Shown: positions 1 to 8,386, numbered from the stretch's first letter. The stretch: DNA of 64,000 bases from Polyangiaceae bacterium (GCA_016719945.1 JADJYE010000035.1:62001-126000); one strand, 5' to 3'. A program made the numbers and translations. Notes: generated from the sequence alone by a model not told the origin.

Positions 1-67
1 CGGGAGGCGGCGCGTCGCCGGCAGGGCCGCGGAGATCGGCGTCTACGAGCTGGAGGTGCCGCAATGA
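1..67 (+). CDS. C-terminal tail of a truncated upstream gene (possibly a nucleotide cyclase)
   Basis: A frame is open from the left edge and stops at TGA 65-67, overlapping the next start by ATGA, so it is probably co-transcribed with the LysM/FecR gene. Only about 21 residues are visible, ending in EIGVYELEVPQ. An ending of the type 'G-x-x-x-x-V-Y-E-L' is common at the end of class III adenylate/guanylate cyclase domains. That is inference from a very short piece; it could be any protein. Confidence 0.35.
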   Translation, partial: GRRRVAGRAAEIGVYELEVPQ

Positions 68-741
68 GGGGCGCGGGCGTCGGCCTCATCGTGGCGTCTG
101 TGCTGGGCTCGAGCCCGGCGGTCGCGCAAGACTTTCCCGAGCCCGTCGTTCAATGGGGCGTGCAACCGGACGAATCATGCGAGGACATCGCGCAGGTGGT
201 CTGGGGTGACGCGCGGCACGCGCCGCTGGTCATGCGCTACAACGCCGTGACGTGCACCCGCGGCGCGCCCCTCAAGGTGGGGTTGACCCTCATCCTCCCG
301 GCGAAGGTCACCGCACCCGCGGCCGCGCGCATCCGCTCGATCGTCCCCAGCGTGCAGGCGCGGCCTCCCGGAGGGTCGTGGTCAGCCGCCGCGCAGGGGG
401 CTCCCCTCGACGATAACTCGGGCGTGCAGACCCTCGAGACGGGGCGCGCCTCCATTCAGTTCCTCGATCGCTCCCAGCTCATGCTGTCCGAGAACACGCT
501 CGTGGTGATCTTCGGCACGGCGTCGCAGAGCACCGTCGGTTCTCGCGGCGCGCCCAAGATCGAGATCGATCAGGGGGAGGTCCGCGCGATGGTCGCTGCG
601 CTCCGCGGGGAGCCCCTCGAGGTCGCGACCCCAGGCGGCGGAAGCGTCGCGGCGACCAGCCGAGAGACGGTCATCGAGCGCAAAGGGGACCGCTCGACCG
701 TGGTCGTGTTCGAGGGCTCCGCGCGGGTCGCGAACGCTTGA
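64..741 (+). CDS. LysM/FecR-domain envelope protein, N-terminal half before an in-frame TGA
   Basis: 225 aa. A Sec-type signal peptide (MRGAGVGLIVASVLGSSPAVA) is followed by a LysM-like segment around residues 28-80 (ESCEDIAQVVWGD, then LKVGLTLILP), which in known families binds peptidoglycan. Residues 120-225 look like a FecR domain (TGRASIQFLDRSQLMLSENT, later IDQGEVRA and VFEGSARV). The FecR core should continue past residue 225. Immediately after TGA 739-741 the same frame carries on with ATVQVAKNFGTRFTGK, the expected FecR end. This is therefore very probably the first part of one gene running to 2115. FecR/LysM proteins of this type are usually periplasmic scaffolds. The downstream kinase is translationally coupled to the far end of the gene. 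Confidence 0.75.
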   Translation: MRGAGVGLIVASVLGSSPAVAQDFPEPVVQWGVQPDESCEDIAQVVWGDARHAPLVMRYNAVTCTRGAPLKVGLTLILPAKVTAPAAARIRSIVPSVQARPPGGSWSAAAQGAPLDDNSGVQTLETGRASIQFLDRSQLMLSENTLVVIFGTASQSTVGSRGAPKIEIDQGEVRAMVAALRGEPLEVATPGGGSVAATSRETVIERKGDRSTVVVFEGSARVANA

Positions 742-861
742 GCGACGGTCCAGGTTGCGAAGAACTTCGGGACCCGATTCACAGGCAAGTCCGCGCCTTC
801 CGCCCCGCGACCGCTCCCCGCGGCCCCCGCGTGGACCGGCCCTGCGCCGGAGGTCCTCCTC

Positions 862-2115
862 TTGGCCGGTGACGACGACCCCTGGACCACCGAATGGGTC
901 CCGGCGTTCGAAGCGAAGGCGCACCGAATCGAGCTCGCCACCGATGCGGCCTTCGCGTCGCTGGAGCTTCGCCAAGAGGTGCCCGGGAGCGTGCGCAGGT
1001 TCGTCGCGCGCCGCGTGAAGCCGGGCGTCTATCACCTGCGCGTTCGGTCGATCGACGCGGAGGACTACCTGGGCATCGCGTCGGAGACGCGCAAGACGGC
1101 CATCGCGAGGGTCAACGTCGTTGAGGGCTCACTCGAGCGAACTCCGGAGGGGGCGCTCGTCACGCCCTCGACGCGCCTCTCGGTCGTCGCTCCGCCGGGG
1201 ACCAACGTGTCCCTCGAGGATGGGACCTCGATCGCGAGCGACGCTCCATTCGTCCTCGCGGGGCGGCCGGCCGCGATCATCGTCAGGATGGGTGGCGCCG
1301 AGGCCCGGCTCGCGCTGCGCTACCCCGCGCGCCCCGAGGTGGCGTCGAGTGAGCTGGCGGCTCGAAAGGAGGAGGTGGCCCAAGCGCCCACCCTCGTGGA
1401 CATGGCGTCGCCACAGCCTTTCGCTTGGGGCGCCACGCCGGGCGCGCTGGGAGGGCCGAGCCCTCTGTGGGTGCCCCGAAGCTCGTCATGGGCCGTCGTG
1501 TCCGGCGGGGCGTCGACCTCGCTGGAGGCTCCCGAGGGAGCCGGCTCGTTCCGCGTGGCAGGGCTCGCACCCCTTGGCCCCGCTGGGCTCGAGCTCGAGC
1601 TTCGCTCCGAGCGGGCGAGCGACGCAATGGCGCGCGCCGACCTCGCCCTCGCCGGGTGGGTCGGCGTTCGATCGAGCTTCCTGTCGCTCGAGGACGCCGA
1701 GGTCTGGGACGTCGGTGCTGCCGTTCGGGCTGGCTTCCCGATGGGGCCTGCCGCGCTGCCTCCGCGCGTGGAAGGGGCCGCCGCGGTCACCGCCCAGCTC
1801 GGCGCGTTCACGTTGGTCCTCGACGCCGGGCTCCGGTTGGTAGCGGACGGCTCGGGCGCCGGTGCCCGGGGCGCGATCGGCTTCGGCGCGGCCTTCGTCG
1901 CGTACGAGGCGCTGCCCTGGCTCTCCATCCTCGCTGGCGTCGACGGGGCGTCGGTCCGGGCGGCGGAGGCCTTCCTCCCCGACGTGGGTCTGGTTGGCGG
2001 AGTCGAGCTGGGCGCCGCCGAGTGGTTCGTCGGCACGGTCACGCGCGTCTCCCCGCTGACGAGCGAGCTCGGGCAGGTTTCGGCGGCGGTCTCCTTTGGA
2101 GCTCGAGGGCCATGA
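862..2115 (+). CDS. C-terminal half of the LysM/FecR protein: Pro-rich linker and outer-membrane barrel-like region
   Basis: Coding sequence in the same frame as 64-741 resumes straight after TGA 739-741; 862 (TTG) is only the first possible start inside it, so a separate gene is unlikely. The frame first completes the FecR domain, then has a Pro/Ala linker and a region with HLRVRSIDAEDYLG. The last 200 or so residues are Gly/Ala-rich alternating strands (ELELRSERA, GVRSSFLSLEDAEVWDVGAAVRAGF) resembling a small outer-membrane beta-barrel. The stop overlaps the kinase start at 2112 by ATGA. If the TGA is real, this half is probably not made as an exported protein because it has no signal peptide. 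Confidence 0.6.
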   Translation: MAGDDDPWTTEWVPAFEAKAHRIELATDAAFASLELRQEVPGSVRRFVARRVKPGVYHLRVRSIDAEDYLGIASETRKTAIARVNVVEGSLERTPEGALVTPSTRLSVVAPPGTNVSLEDGTSIASDAPFVLAGRPAAIIVRMGGAEARLALRYPARPEVASSELAARKEEVAQAPTLVDMASPQPFAWGATPGALGGPSPLWVPRSSSWAVVSGGASTSLEAPEGAGSFRVAGLAPLGPAGLELELRSERASDAMARADLALAGWVGVRSSFLSLEDAEVWDVGAAVRAGFPMGPAALPPRVEGAAAVTAQLGAFTLVLDAGLRLVADGSGAGARGAIGFGAAFVAYEALPWLSILAGVDGASVRAAEAFLPDVGLVGGVELGAAEWFVGTVTRVSPLTSELGQVSAAVSFGARGP

Positions 2116-3026
2116 ACAGCCCGCGCAAGCCGAGCGGGGTCCACGCGACCGTGCCGGCGCGCCCAAGAGATCCGTTCGGACACCAAGGCAAGGTGCTGGC
2201 GGGGAGGTATCGCCTCGACGCGCTCCTCGGCTCCGGCGGGATGGCGGAGGTCTACGCGGCCACCCACCTGAGGCTGGGGATGCCGCTCGCCGTCAAGGTG
2301 CTGCGGTCGTCGAGCGCGACGAGCCCGAACCTCATGGACCGGTTCGCGCAAGAGGCGAAGGGGACCGCTCGCCTCCAGCACGAGAACATCGTCCGCATCC
2401 TCGACTACGGCTCGGAGGGTCCGCTGGCGTTCATCGTGATGGAGCGGCTGGAGGGGGTGACGCTCTCCTCTCGTATCGACGCCGACGGGCCCCCGCCGCT
2501 GCCCACCGTGAGAGCGATCCTCGAGCAGCTGTGCGACGCGCTGAGCGCCGCCCACCTCGCAGGGGTCGTGCATCGGGACCTCAAGCCCGCCAATGTGATG
2601 CTCGTTCCCGCGCCCGGAGGAGGGGAGCTCATCAAGGTGCTCGATTTCGGGCTCGCCAGGATCACCGAAGTGGGGCCGTCGAGGTTGACCCAGACAGGGG
2701 AGGTCGCGGGGACACCCCAATACATGAGCCCCGAGCAATGCCGCTCCCTCGACGTCGGGCCGGCCACCGACATCTACGCGCTCGGGTGCATCCTCACCGA
2801 GCTCCTCCAGGGCGCGCCGTTGTTCGACAGCCCAGCGCCGGTCGACGTCATCGCGAAGCACCTCTTCTTGCCGGTCCCGCCGCTCAATCGCTCGAAGGCG
2901 CTGCCGTTCGTGCCTGCGGCCGTCCTCGCGCTGCGCCGCGCCATGCTCGCGAAGGAGCCGGAGGAGCGCCCCGCCACCGCCGCGCTCGTGAAGGCACGGC
3001 TCTGCGCGGCCTTCGCCGGCCCCTGA
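2112..3026 (+). CDS. Hanks-type serine/threonine protein kinase
   Basis: 304 aa, cytoplasmic, consisting of little more than a kinase domain. The start ATG 2112 overlaps the previous stop (ATGA). Visible motifs: Gly-rich loop LLGSGGMAEV near residue 34, catalytic Lys in LAVKVLRS, HRDLKPANVM (catalytic Asp), KVLDFGLA (Mg-binding DFG), the activation segment SRLTQTGEVAGTPQYMSPEQ with Thr phosphorylation candidates, and DIYALGCIL. No transmembrane segment or sensor domain follows the kinase core, unlike the other kinases in this window, so input must come from a partner. Coupling to the LysM/FecR protein suggests an envelope signal, which is inference. Confidence 0.9.
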   Translation: MNSPRKPSGVHATVPARPRDPFGHQGKVLAGRYRLDALLGSGGMAEVYAATHLRLGMPLAVKVLRSSSATSPNLMDRFAQEAKGTARLQHENIVRILDYGSEGPLAFIVMERLEGVTLSSRIDADGPPPLPTVRAILEQLCDALSAAHLAGVVHRDLKPANVMLVPAPGGGELIKVLDFGLARITEVGPSRLTQTGEVAGTPQYMSPEQCRSLDVGPATDIYALGCILTELLQGAPLFDSPAPVDVIAKHLFLPVPPLNRSKALPFVPAAVLALRRAMLAKEPEERPATAALVKARLCAAFAGP

Positions 3027-3066
3027 GCCGAGCCGCGCGCGGACGGACGCTGCGGCGAGCCGCGAG

Positions 3067-3468
3067 GTGCGCATCCCCTCTTGGAACGCCCCCGCCGACG
3101 ACCGCGACGCAGAGCCAGCCGGCGCCGCGCGCAAGGCGCTGGCGGTCGTCGACATCTCTCCACCCGGGACGACCCAGCTCGACGAGGGGCTCGAGGTGGC
3201 GCTCGCCATGCGGAACGTCCATCTCACGCGCGATCCGGACGCTCCGCGTGCGGGGGTGCTCTTGGTGGTCGGCGCCGACATCGCTCGCGCCGAGGCGTGG
3301 CTCGGGAGCGCGCGGCCGGAGCCCGTGATCGTGTGCACCACCGACCCGAGCATCGACACGCTCCGCCGATTGATCGCCGCCGGAGCGTCAGAGGTCCAGC
3401 CCGGGCCTTTCAGGCTCGAGCCTCTCATCAAGCGGATCCTGCGGGCGACCCGGGGGGCGTGTCCCTGA
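3067..3468 (+). CDS. Small receiver-like protein of unknown function
   Basis: 133 aa from GTG 3067, 40 bases after the kinase stop. After a polar N-terminus, residues 25-130 have the alternating pattern of a response-regulator receiver: ALAVVDISPPG, GVLLVVGADIARAEAWL, PEPVIVCTTDPSIDTLRRLIAAGASEVQPGPF, LEPLIKRILRA. The 'GASEVQPGPF-L-EPLIKRI' ending corresponds to the 'GA-x-D-x-L-x-K-P-x' helix-5 region of receivers. I cannot identify a clear phospho-acceptor Asp, so it may be a pseudo-receiver. Its position behind the kinase suggests a partner or output role; this is inference. Confidence 0.55.
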   Translation: MRIPSWNAPADDRDAEPAGAARKALAVVDISPPGTTQLDEGLEVALAMRNVHLTRDPDAPRAGVLLVVGADIARAEAWLGSARPEPVIVCTTDPSIDTLRRLIAAGASEVQPGPFRLEPLIKRILRATRGACP

Positions 3469-3470
3469 CT

Positions 3471-3486
3471 CGAGGGCGAGCCCTCG
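3471..3486. terminator. Short hairpin between convergent genes
   Basis: CGAGGG-CGAG-CCCTCG forms a perfect 6-bp stem with a 4-base loop, 3 bases after the receiver-like gene and before the convergent ferritin-like gene. There is no T tract, so terminator function is only suggested. Confidence 0.3.
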
Positions 3487-3533
3487 CCCGCGTCGGTCGA
3501 CGGCGGGCGGATGACGCTGGTGTGAGGCTGCGG

Positions 3534-4577
3534 CTACGCGGCGGCCCGCGCCTCGAGCACGTCGAGCGCGGGCCGGACCACCTGCTCGAGCGCCTCCGCA
3601 CGGACGCGCGACAGGAGCGCCGCGTGAAGCCGCGACCCTGAGGGGGCTTGATCGAGGTCGTCGAGCTCCGCGCGCGCTCGCTCGATCAGCCCGTGCATCG
3701 CCGCCCGCTCGCTCGTGGAAGCCACGTCGAGGGCCCACGCGGCGATGCGGAACGCGAGCTCGGCGTGGCCGGCCTCGTCGGCCGCGATCTCTCGCAAGGC
3801 CGCGGCCAGCGCCGGGTCCTGCGAGTCGGCCGCCTCCGCGGCGGCCTCGAGGCTGGCCAGGGCCTCGCCCACACAGCCGTCTGCGAGCGTTCCCTCGAAC
3901 AGAGTGACGAGATCGGGCAGCGTCGCCGCGCTCGCGATCGCGAGCGGCCCTGGGCCCAGCTGCGCGCCGCCATACGCGGCCGCGACGCCATAGCTGAGCG
4001 CGGCGTGGCGCACCTCCGACAGGCTGGCCCGGAGGGCGCCGTCGACGAGCTCACGCGGCGCGCCAAGCGCCAGGAGGCCGAGCGCCAGGCGACAAAACTC
4101 CGCGGCCGATGCGTGCTCGAGCCCTGCGTCGCGCGCCCAGCTAGACGCGCGCTCTTCGGCGTCGCGCGCGCTCGCGACCGCGATCGGGACGCTCCAGCTT
4201 CCGCTCCGCACGAGCGGGGCGACGATCGGCTCACGCGCGCCGCCCTGCTCTCGCAGGGGGCGACCCCGGACGGGCCGGATGACGCGATAGCAGCAGGCGT
4301 CGTGGACGCGCTTTCGCTCTGCGTCGGTCGAGCCCTGATCGTAGGTGAACCCGAACATGCCCGCCGGGGGATCCTCGGTCTCGTGCAGCTTCGCTGGAGG
4401 CGCGAGGCTGCAGGTGCCAGCCTTGTCGTCCTCGAGCGGCTTCGCGTCGGCCAGCACCACGCAATACGCGCCCTCCGCGCTGCGCCAGGCCTTTCGAGGC
4501 GCGCTCGCGGGGAGGCCGGCGCTCTTGAGCGGCGCGGACGCGACCTCATTGGTGCCGGAGGGCGGCGCGATCGTCAC
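3534..4577 (-). CDS. Ferritin-like domain protein, probable lipoprotein with unresolved start
   Basis: 347 aa if read from GTG 4577. Residues 150-340 are helical and carry two E-x-x-H motifs, SLSEVRHA and ADEAGHAELAF, typical of ferritin-like four-helix bundles that bind a di-metal centre. The N-terminal 130 residues include paired Cys (DACCYRVIRPVRGRP). Upstream of GTG 4577 the same frame encodes RVFGVLGVSLAACAGSTTAD, a convincing lipobox signal (LAAC), but no ATG/GTG/TTG precedes it before a stop at 4692-4694. A one-base indel near 4665 would join it to an upstream start (for example the GTG near 4718). It is probably an outer-membrane-facing lipoprotein. Confidence 0.7.
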   Translation of the reverse strand: MTIAPPSGTNEVASAPLKSAGLPASAPRKAWRSAEGAYCVVLADAKPLEDDKAGTCSLAPPAKLHETEDPPAGMFGFTYDQGSTDAERKRVHDACCYRVIRPVRGRPLREQGGAREPIVAPLVRSGSWSVPIAVASARDAEERASSWARDAGLEHASAAEFCRLALGLLALGAPRELVDGALRASLSEVRHAALSYGVAAAYGGAQLGPGPLAIASAATLPDLVTLFEGTLADGCVGEALASLEAAAEAADSQDPALAAALREIAADEAGHAELAFRIAAWALDVASTSERAAMHGLIERARAELDDLDQAPSGSRLHAALLSRVRAEALEQVVRPALDVLEARAAA

Positions 4578-4753
4578 CGTCGTGGTGTCGTCAGGCCTGG
4601 GGTCGGCCGTCGTCGAGCCTGCGCACGCGGCGAGCGAAACGCCGAGGACACCGAAGACGCGCGTGGGGCTTGTTTGCCGCGGAGAGGGCTCTCACCCAAA
4701 GGAGCCCTTGGAGCGGCAAACTCGATCACGGCAACCGAACACCGCTGTAGCCG

Positions 4754-6991
4754 TCAGGCCTCTTCGAGGGTGCTGATCTCGGCGTCGGCGTGGCGAAGCC
4801 TCAAGGCGAGGGCGCGCGCGAGGCTCGAGAACACCGACTGGCCGAGGCGCGGGTGCGCGGTCGCGACGCGATCGAACTCCTTGCGGGAGACGACGAACAG
4901 CTTGGTCGGGCACTCGGCGATCGCGTCGGCGGAGCGAGCGCCGCCGTCGAGGAACGCGATCTCGCCGAAGAAGTCGCCCTTGCCGAAGCTCGCGACGTGG
5001 ATCTGCTTGCCGTCGATCGGCAGCGATATGCGCACCGTTCCGGAGCGGATGAAGAAGATCTCGTCGCCGGCGTCGCCCTTGTCGAACACGTGCTCGCCGG
5101 CGCCGACGGTGCGCTCGACGATGCACGACAAGAGGTCCTCCATGGTCTCCTTCTTGCGGCCGGCGAACATTCCGAGATCGAAGACGCCGATCTCGCGCTC
5201 GCTCGCGGCGACGAGATCCTCTTCCTCGGACAGCACGAGATCTTCCACCGCGGCGAGCGCGTCGGACACGCTCTCGAAGATCTCTGCCGGCCCGCCGTCG
5301 TGGATCAGCCCGAGCTCCCGGAGGTACGCGGGGACGTCGGTGTGGCCGGAGAGCGCGCGGGGCAGGTTGCAGAACACCAGCCGCGCGTCTCGCCTCGCGA
5401 GCTGCGCCTGCATCTGCTCGAGGATGTGAGCCGCGGTCAGGTCGAGCGCGTCGACCCGGCGCAGATCGAGGATGATCGTCCGCCGCTCCTCGAGGTCTTG
5501 CTGCAGCACCGTCCGAAGCTGATCGGTGGTGCCGAAGAACAGGCTGCCCTGGAGCTCGACGACCACGGTCTCACCCCCCCGGCGCGTGAGCACCTCGAGC
5601 TCGTTCGGTAGCCGCCGGCGCTTGGAGAAGACCTTGTCGCCGTACAGCTTGCGGCGAATGACCGCGCCTCGTGACTCGTTCCGGATGAACAGGAGAATCG
5701 ACAACAGCACGCCGACGGCCGAGGCGGAGATGAGGTCGACGCCGACGGCGACGCCGATGACCACGAGCACGACGACGAAGTCGAGCGCGGTCGATGAGCG
5801 CCGGGCCCACGCGAAGACGCCCCAGTCGAACATCTTGTAGGCCACGACGACCAGGATGCCCCCGAGCGCCGCGATGGGCGCCCACGCGACCACGCCAGCG
5901 AGCGCGACGTACGCGAACAGGACCGCGCCTCCCTCGATGATCCCGGAGCGCCGGGTCTCCCCGCCGCTCGCGATGTTGACGAGGGTCGGGCCCGACGTGC
6001 CAGCGCCCGGCATGCCGCCGATGATCGCGCTCGTCGCGTTGGCGATGCCTTGCCCGAAGAGCTCGCGGTTCGAGTCGTGGCGCGAGCCCGTCATCGCGTC
6101 CACGACGACGCAGGTCTTCAGCGTGTCGAGCGACAGCACGACGGCGAGCGTGGTCGCGGGGCCGAGCACGCTCGCGAGGTCGGGCAGCCGGAGCACGCCG
6201 AGCGACTCGATCCGGGTGCGGAAGGCGTCGAAGAACGAGCCTCCGCCCGAGGTCAGCGGGCCGATGACGTAGGGGTTCGACTCGAGGGTGCGCAGCTCGG
6301 GCAGCGCGAAGGAGAGCGCCGCGTACGCGACGACGCCCGAGCCGAGGCCCAAGATCGCCGCGGGCACCGCCTTCGTGACCTTCGGCGCGACCGCCATGAC
6401 GACGATGGTGATCGCGGCGACGACGAGCGAGGGCCAGCGCCACAGCGAGGGGCTCGACAGCCCGGCGAGCAGCGGCGTCCCCTTGGCGAGGCCGAGCACG
6501 CTCGGCAGCTGCTTCAGGAGGATGACGACGCCGACGCCGCTGAGGTAGCCCGTGACGACGGGGAAGGGGATGTACTTGATGATCGTGCCTGCCCGGGCGA
6601 GGCCCAGGCCGAGCTGCAGCGACGCCGCGAGCAGCCCGACCAGCGTCATCAACACGAGCACGCTCGCCGCCGAGCTGCCCGGGCGCGTCCCGGCCTCGAG
6701 CGCGAACGCGCTGAGCACCGCGACGGCCGGCGCGCAGGGCGCGGAGATGAGGCGTGGCGTGCCCCCGAGCAGCGGCGCCAGCGTGCCGAGCGCGACGGCC
6801 CCGAGCAGGCCCGCGAGGGCGCCCACGCCTGCGCCCTGGCCGAGCGGCGAGTAGACGGCCACGCCGAAGGCGATCGACGCCGGGAGGGCCACGAGGCTGG
6901 CCGCGAGACCTCCCCAGAGGTCACCGATGAGGGGAGAGCGCTTCGGCTCGGCCTTGTCGGCGGTGGGCGACTTAGCGGGCGGAGCGGCCAT
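4754..6991 (-). CDS. SulP-family anion transporter with STAS and cyclic-nucleotide-binding domains
   Basis: 745 aa from ATG 6991 (MAAPPAKSPTADKA); the frame stays open further upstream but reads as basic, non-membrane sequence. Residues ~25-430 are many hydrophobic helices with SulP signatures (ASLVALPASIAFGVAVYSPL; GGMPGAGTSGPTLVNIASGG). A STAS domain (VVVELQGSLFFGTTDQLR, ILDLRRVDALDLTAA) follows around 475-590. The C-terminus (~620-740) is a cNMP-binding/Crp-type domain with GDFFGEIAFLDGG and RSADA, matching a phosphate-binding cassette. SulP proteins import sulfate or other anions such as bicarbonate; the extra cNMP domain suggests gating by a cyclic nucleotide. Substrate cannot be read from sequence. 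Confidence 0.88.
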   Translation of the reverse strand: MAAPPAKSPTADKAEPKRSPLIGDLWGGLAASLVALPASIAFGVAVYSPLGQGAGVGALAGLLGAVALGTLAPLLGGTPRLISAPCAPAVAVLSAFALEAGTRPGSSAASVLVLMTLVGLLAASLQLGLGLARAGTIIKYIPFPVVTGYLSGVGVVILLKQLPSVLGLAKGTPLLAGLSSPSLWRWPSLVVAAITIVVMAVAPKVTKAVPAAILGLGSGVVAYAALSFALPELRTLESNPYVIGPLTSGGGSFFDAFRTRIESLGVLRLPDLASVLGPATTLAVVLSLDTLKTCVVVDAMTGSRHDSNRELFGQGIANATSAIIGGMPGAGTSGPTLVNIASGGETRRSGIIEGGAVLFAYVALAGVVAWAPIAALGGILVVVAYKMFDWGVFAWARRSSTALDFVVVLVVIGVAVGVDLISASAVGVLLSILLFIRNESRGAVIRRKLYGDKVFSKRRRLPNELEVLTRRGGETVVVELQGSLFFGTTDQLRTVLQQDLEERRTIILDLRRVDALDLTAAHILEQMQAQLARRDARLVFCNLPRALSGHTDVPAYLRELGLIHDGGPAEIFESVSDALAAVEDLVLSEEEDLVAASEREIGVFDLGMFAGRKKETMEDLLSCIVERTVGAGEHVFDKGDAGDEIFFIRSGTVRISLPIDGKQIHVASFGKGDFFGEIAFLDGGARSADAIAECPTKLFVVSRKEFDRVATAHPRLGQSVFSSLARALALRLRHADAEISTLEEA

Positions 6992-7119
6992 CGGGCTTCG
7001 AACGGTAGGCGGACGCTCGGCCGCAGGGCAACGTCGGCGACGATCGACGGCGGCCGCAAAGCTTGCGCGGCGCGGGCGAGCAAGCCGCTGCCCACGTCGT
7101 GCAGCTTTGTGCACACGGA

Positions 7120-7674
7120 TCAGAAGGTCACGAAGAGCTCCGCGCTCCCGAGCCCGGCCCGCACGTCGACGCGGGGCCCTGCCGGGGCGCCCTGCTCACC
7201 CGCGGTGCTCTGCGCGCCGACCGCGATGAGCGGGATCCCGATCGCGAGGTGGGCCACCCCCACGGCGGCGAGGATGCCGCCGGCGGTGGTCCCCAGGCCA
7301 TCGAGCAGGTCGCCCTCTTGGGCCTGATCCTCCGCGATCAGCGAGATCCCGAAGAACGTCGGGAGCAGGCCGATGAGCGCCGTCGCCGTGCCCGCCCCGA
7401 CCATCCCCCACGATCGTACGCGGGGCTTGTCGCCGTGCTCAGGGCTCGGTGCCAGGGCCTGGCGGCGTCGTCCCAACAGCTCGTCTTTGGCGCACGGCTC
7501 GTCGTCGTCGAGCGCCTCGTCGTCGAGCGCCTCGTCGTCGAGCGCCTCCTCGTCGAGCGCCTCGTCGAGGCCGGGTCCTCGCCTCGGCTCGTCGGCCGCT
7601 GCGTGCGTCGTTCCCGTCGCGATGGCCGCCGCCGCGAGTGCGCCGGCGATCCAGTGTCGGTGAGCGTTTCTCAT
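7120..7674 (-). CDS. Small exported membrane protein with acidic LDDEA repeats
   Basis: 184 aa from ATG 7674 (MRNAHRHWIAGALAAAAIATGT), a clear signal peptide. Residues ~32-52 are short acidic repeats (LDEALDEEALDDEALDDE) encoded by a 15-bp tandem repeat. Two hydrophobic segments follow: WGMVGAGTATALIGLLPTFF and GILAAVGVAHLAIGIPLIAV. This 'repeat plus two transmembrane helices' layout is common among uncharacterised myxobacterial envelope proteins. It lies 47 bases after the TetR stop on the same strand and may be read from the same transcript. Function unknown. Confidence 0.65.
   Translation of the reverse strand: MRNAHRHWIAGALAAAAIATGTTHAAADEPRRGPGLDEALDEEALDDEALDDEALDDDEPCAKDELLGRRRQALAPSPEHGDKPRVRSWGMVGAGTATALIGLLPTFFGISLIAEDQAQEGDLLDGLGTTAGGILAAVGVAHLAIGIPLIAVGAQSTAGEQGAPAGPRVDVRAGLGSAELFVTF
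7500..7568 (-). repeat. 15-bp tandem repeat encoding LDDEA
   Basis: About four to five in-frame copies of a unit like gtcgtcgagcgcctc (plus-strand sense), with small variations, inside the 7120-7674 gene. Copy number changes would keep frame, so length may vary between strains. Confidence 0.6.
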
Positions 7675-7721
7675 TCCGGGCGCAACAGCACGAGGCGTTC
7701 CATGTGGGCGATCGACCTGGG

Positions 7722-8327
7722 TCACCTCCGCGGACGCGGTCCCGCCCCGTCGAAGAAGACGGTCGAGCACAGCTTGACGTAGCGGCGCAGGGAGGACTCG
7801 CTGGTGGGCAGCTGACCCGCCGCGAGCAGCGACGCGAGCCCGTGCACGAGGGCCCACGCGACGAGCGCCAGCTCGCGAGCGGTCAGGTCGTTGCGCGCAG
7901 CCCCCGACGCGCGCCCGTCGTCGAGCGCGGCCTGGAGCATCTCGAAGGCGAGGGAGCCCGCGCCGCCTCGCTCGGCCTCGGTGGTGAGGACGAGCCGGAA
8001 GTGGTGCGGGTGCTCGAGCGCGAAGCGGACGTACGCCTCGCCCAGCGCCTGCACGCGGGCCTGGGGAGACGGGCCTGCACCGGCGACCGCACTGCGCGCA
8101 GCGCCCGCGAGCAGCTCGAGCCCCTCGCTGCGCAAGGCCGCGAGCAGCTCCGCCTTGCTCGCGAAATGTCGGTATGGCGCGTTGTGGGTGACGCCTGCCG
8201 CCCGCGCGAGCTCGCGCAGCGTGAAGTCGACGCCGCCGCGCTCGGCGAACAGGTGCAGCGCGCCGTCGAGCAGCGTGCGCCGCAGGTTGCCGTGATGATA
8301 GGGCCGCTCTTCGCCCTTCGTGACCAT
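7722..8327 (-). CDS. TetR/AcrR-family transcriptional regulator
   Basis: 201 aa from ATG 8327; GTG 8333 is an equally open alternative two codons upstream. The N-terminal helix-turn-helix is clear at residues ~28-58 (FTLRELARAAGVTHNAPYRH, then FASKAELLAAL). The ligand-binding half contains HPHHFRLVLTTEAERGG and ALVAWALVHGLASLLAAGQL, the 'W-x-L-V-H-G-L' pattern seen in the WHG-type TetR C-terminal domain. It is transcribed divergently from the CrtI-like oxidoreductase across an 87-base region containing two palindromes, so it probably represses that gene and itself. Confidence 0.88.
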   Translation of the reverse strand: MVTKGEERPYHHGNLRRTLLDGALHLFAERGGVDFTLRELARAAGVTHNAPYRHFASKAELLAALRSEGLELLAGAARSAVAGAGPSPQARVQALGEAYVRFALEHPHHFRLVLTTEAERGGAGSLAFEMLQAALDDGRASGAARNDLTARELALVAWALVHGLASLLAAGQLPTSESSLRRYVKLCSTVFFDGAGPRPRR

Positions 8328-8354
8328 ACCCACCCTATGCCACGCTCATGTGGA

Positions 8355-8374
8355 CAAGCGCAACATCGCGCTTG
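8355..8374. promoter_or_regulatory. Inverted repeat, candidate TetR operator
   Basis: CAAGCGC-AACATC-GCGCTTG is a perfect 7-bp inverted repeat with a 6-base spacer in the divergent region between the TetR gene and the oxidoreductase. TetR-family repressors typically bind such dyads next to their own gene; binding here is inferred from position. Confidence 0.5.
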
Positions 8375-8386
8375 ACGGAGGGGCCC

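Noticed and set aside
64..2115. TGA as selenocysteine or programmed readthrough
   Set aside because: I noticed no SECIS-like hairpin after the TGA and no selenoprotein family similarity; the position in a FecR domain does not call for Sec.
1320..3431. 703-codon open frame on the minus strand
   Set aside because: Antisense to the barrel protein, kinase and receiver-like genes, all of which have clear motifs; the composition is that of a shadow frame.
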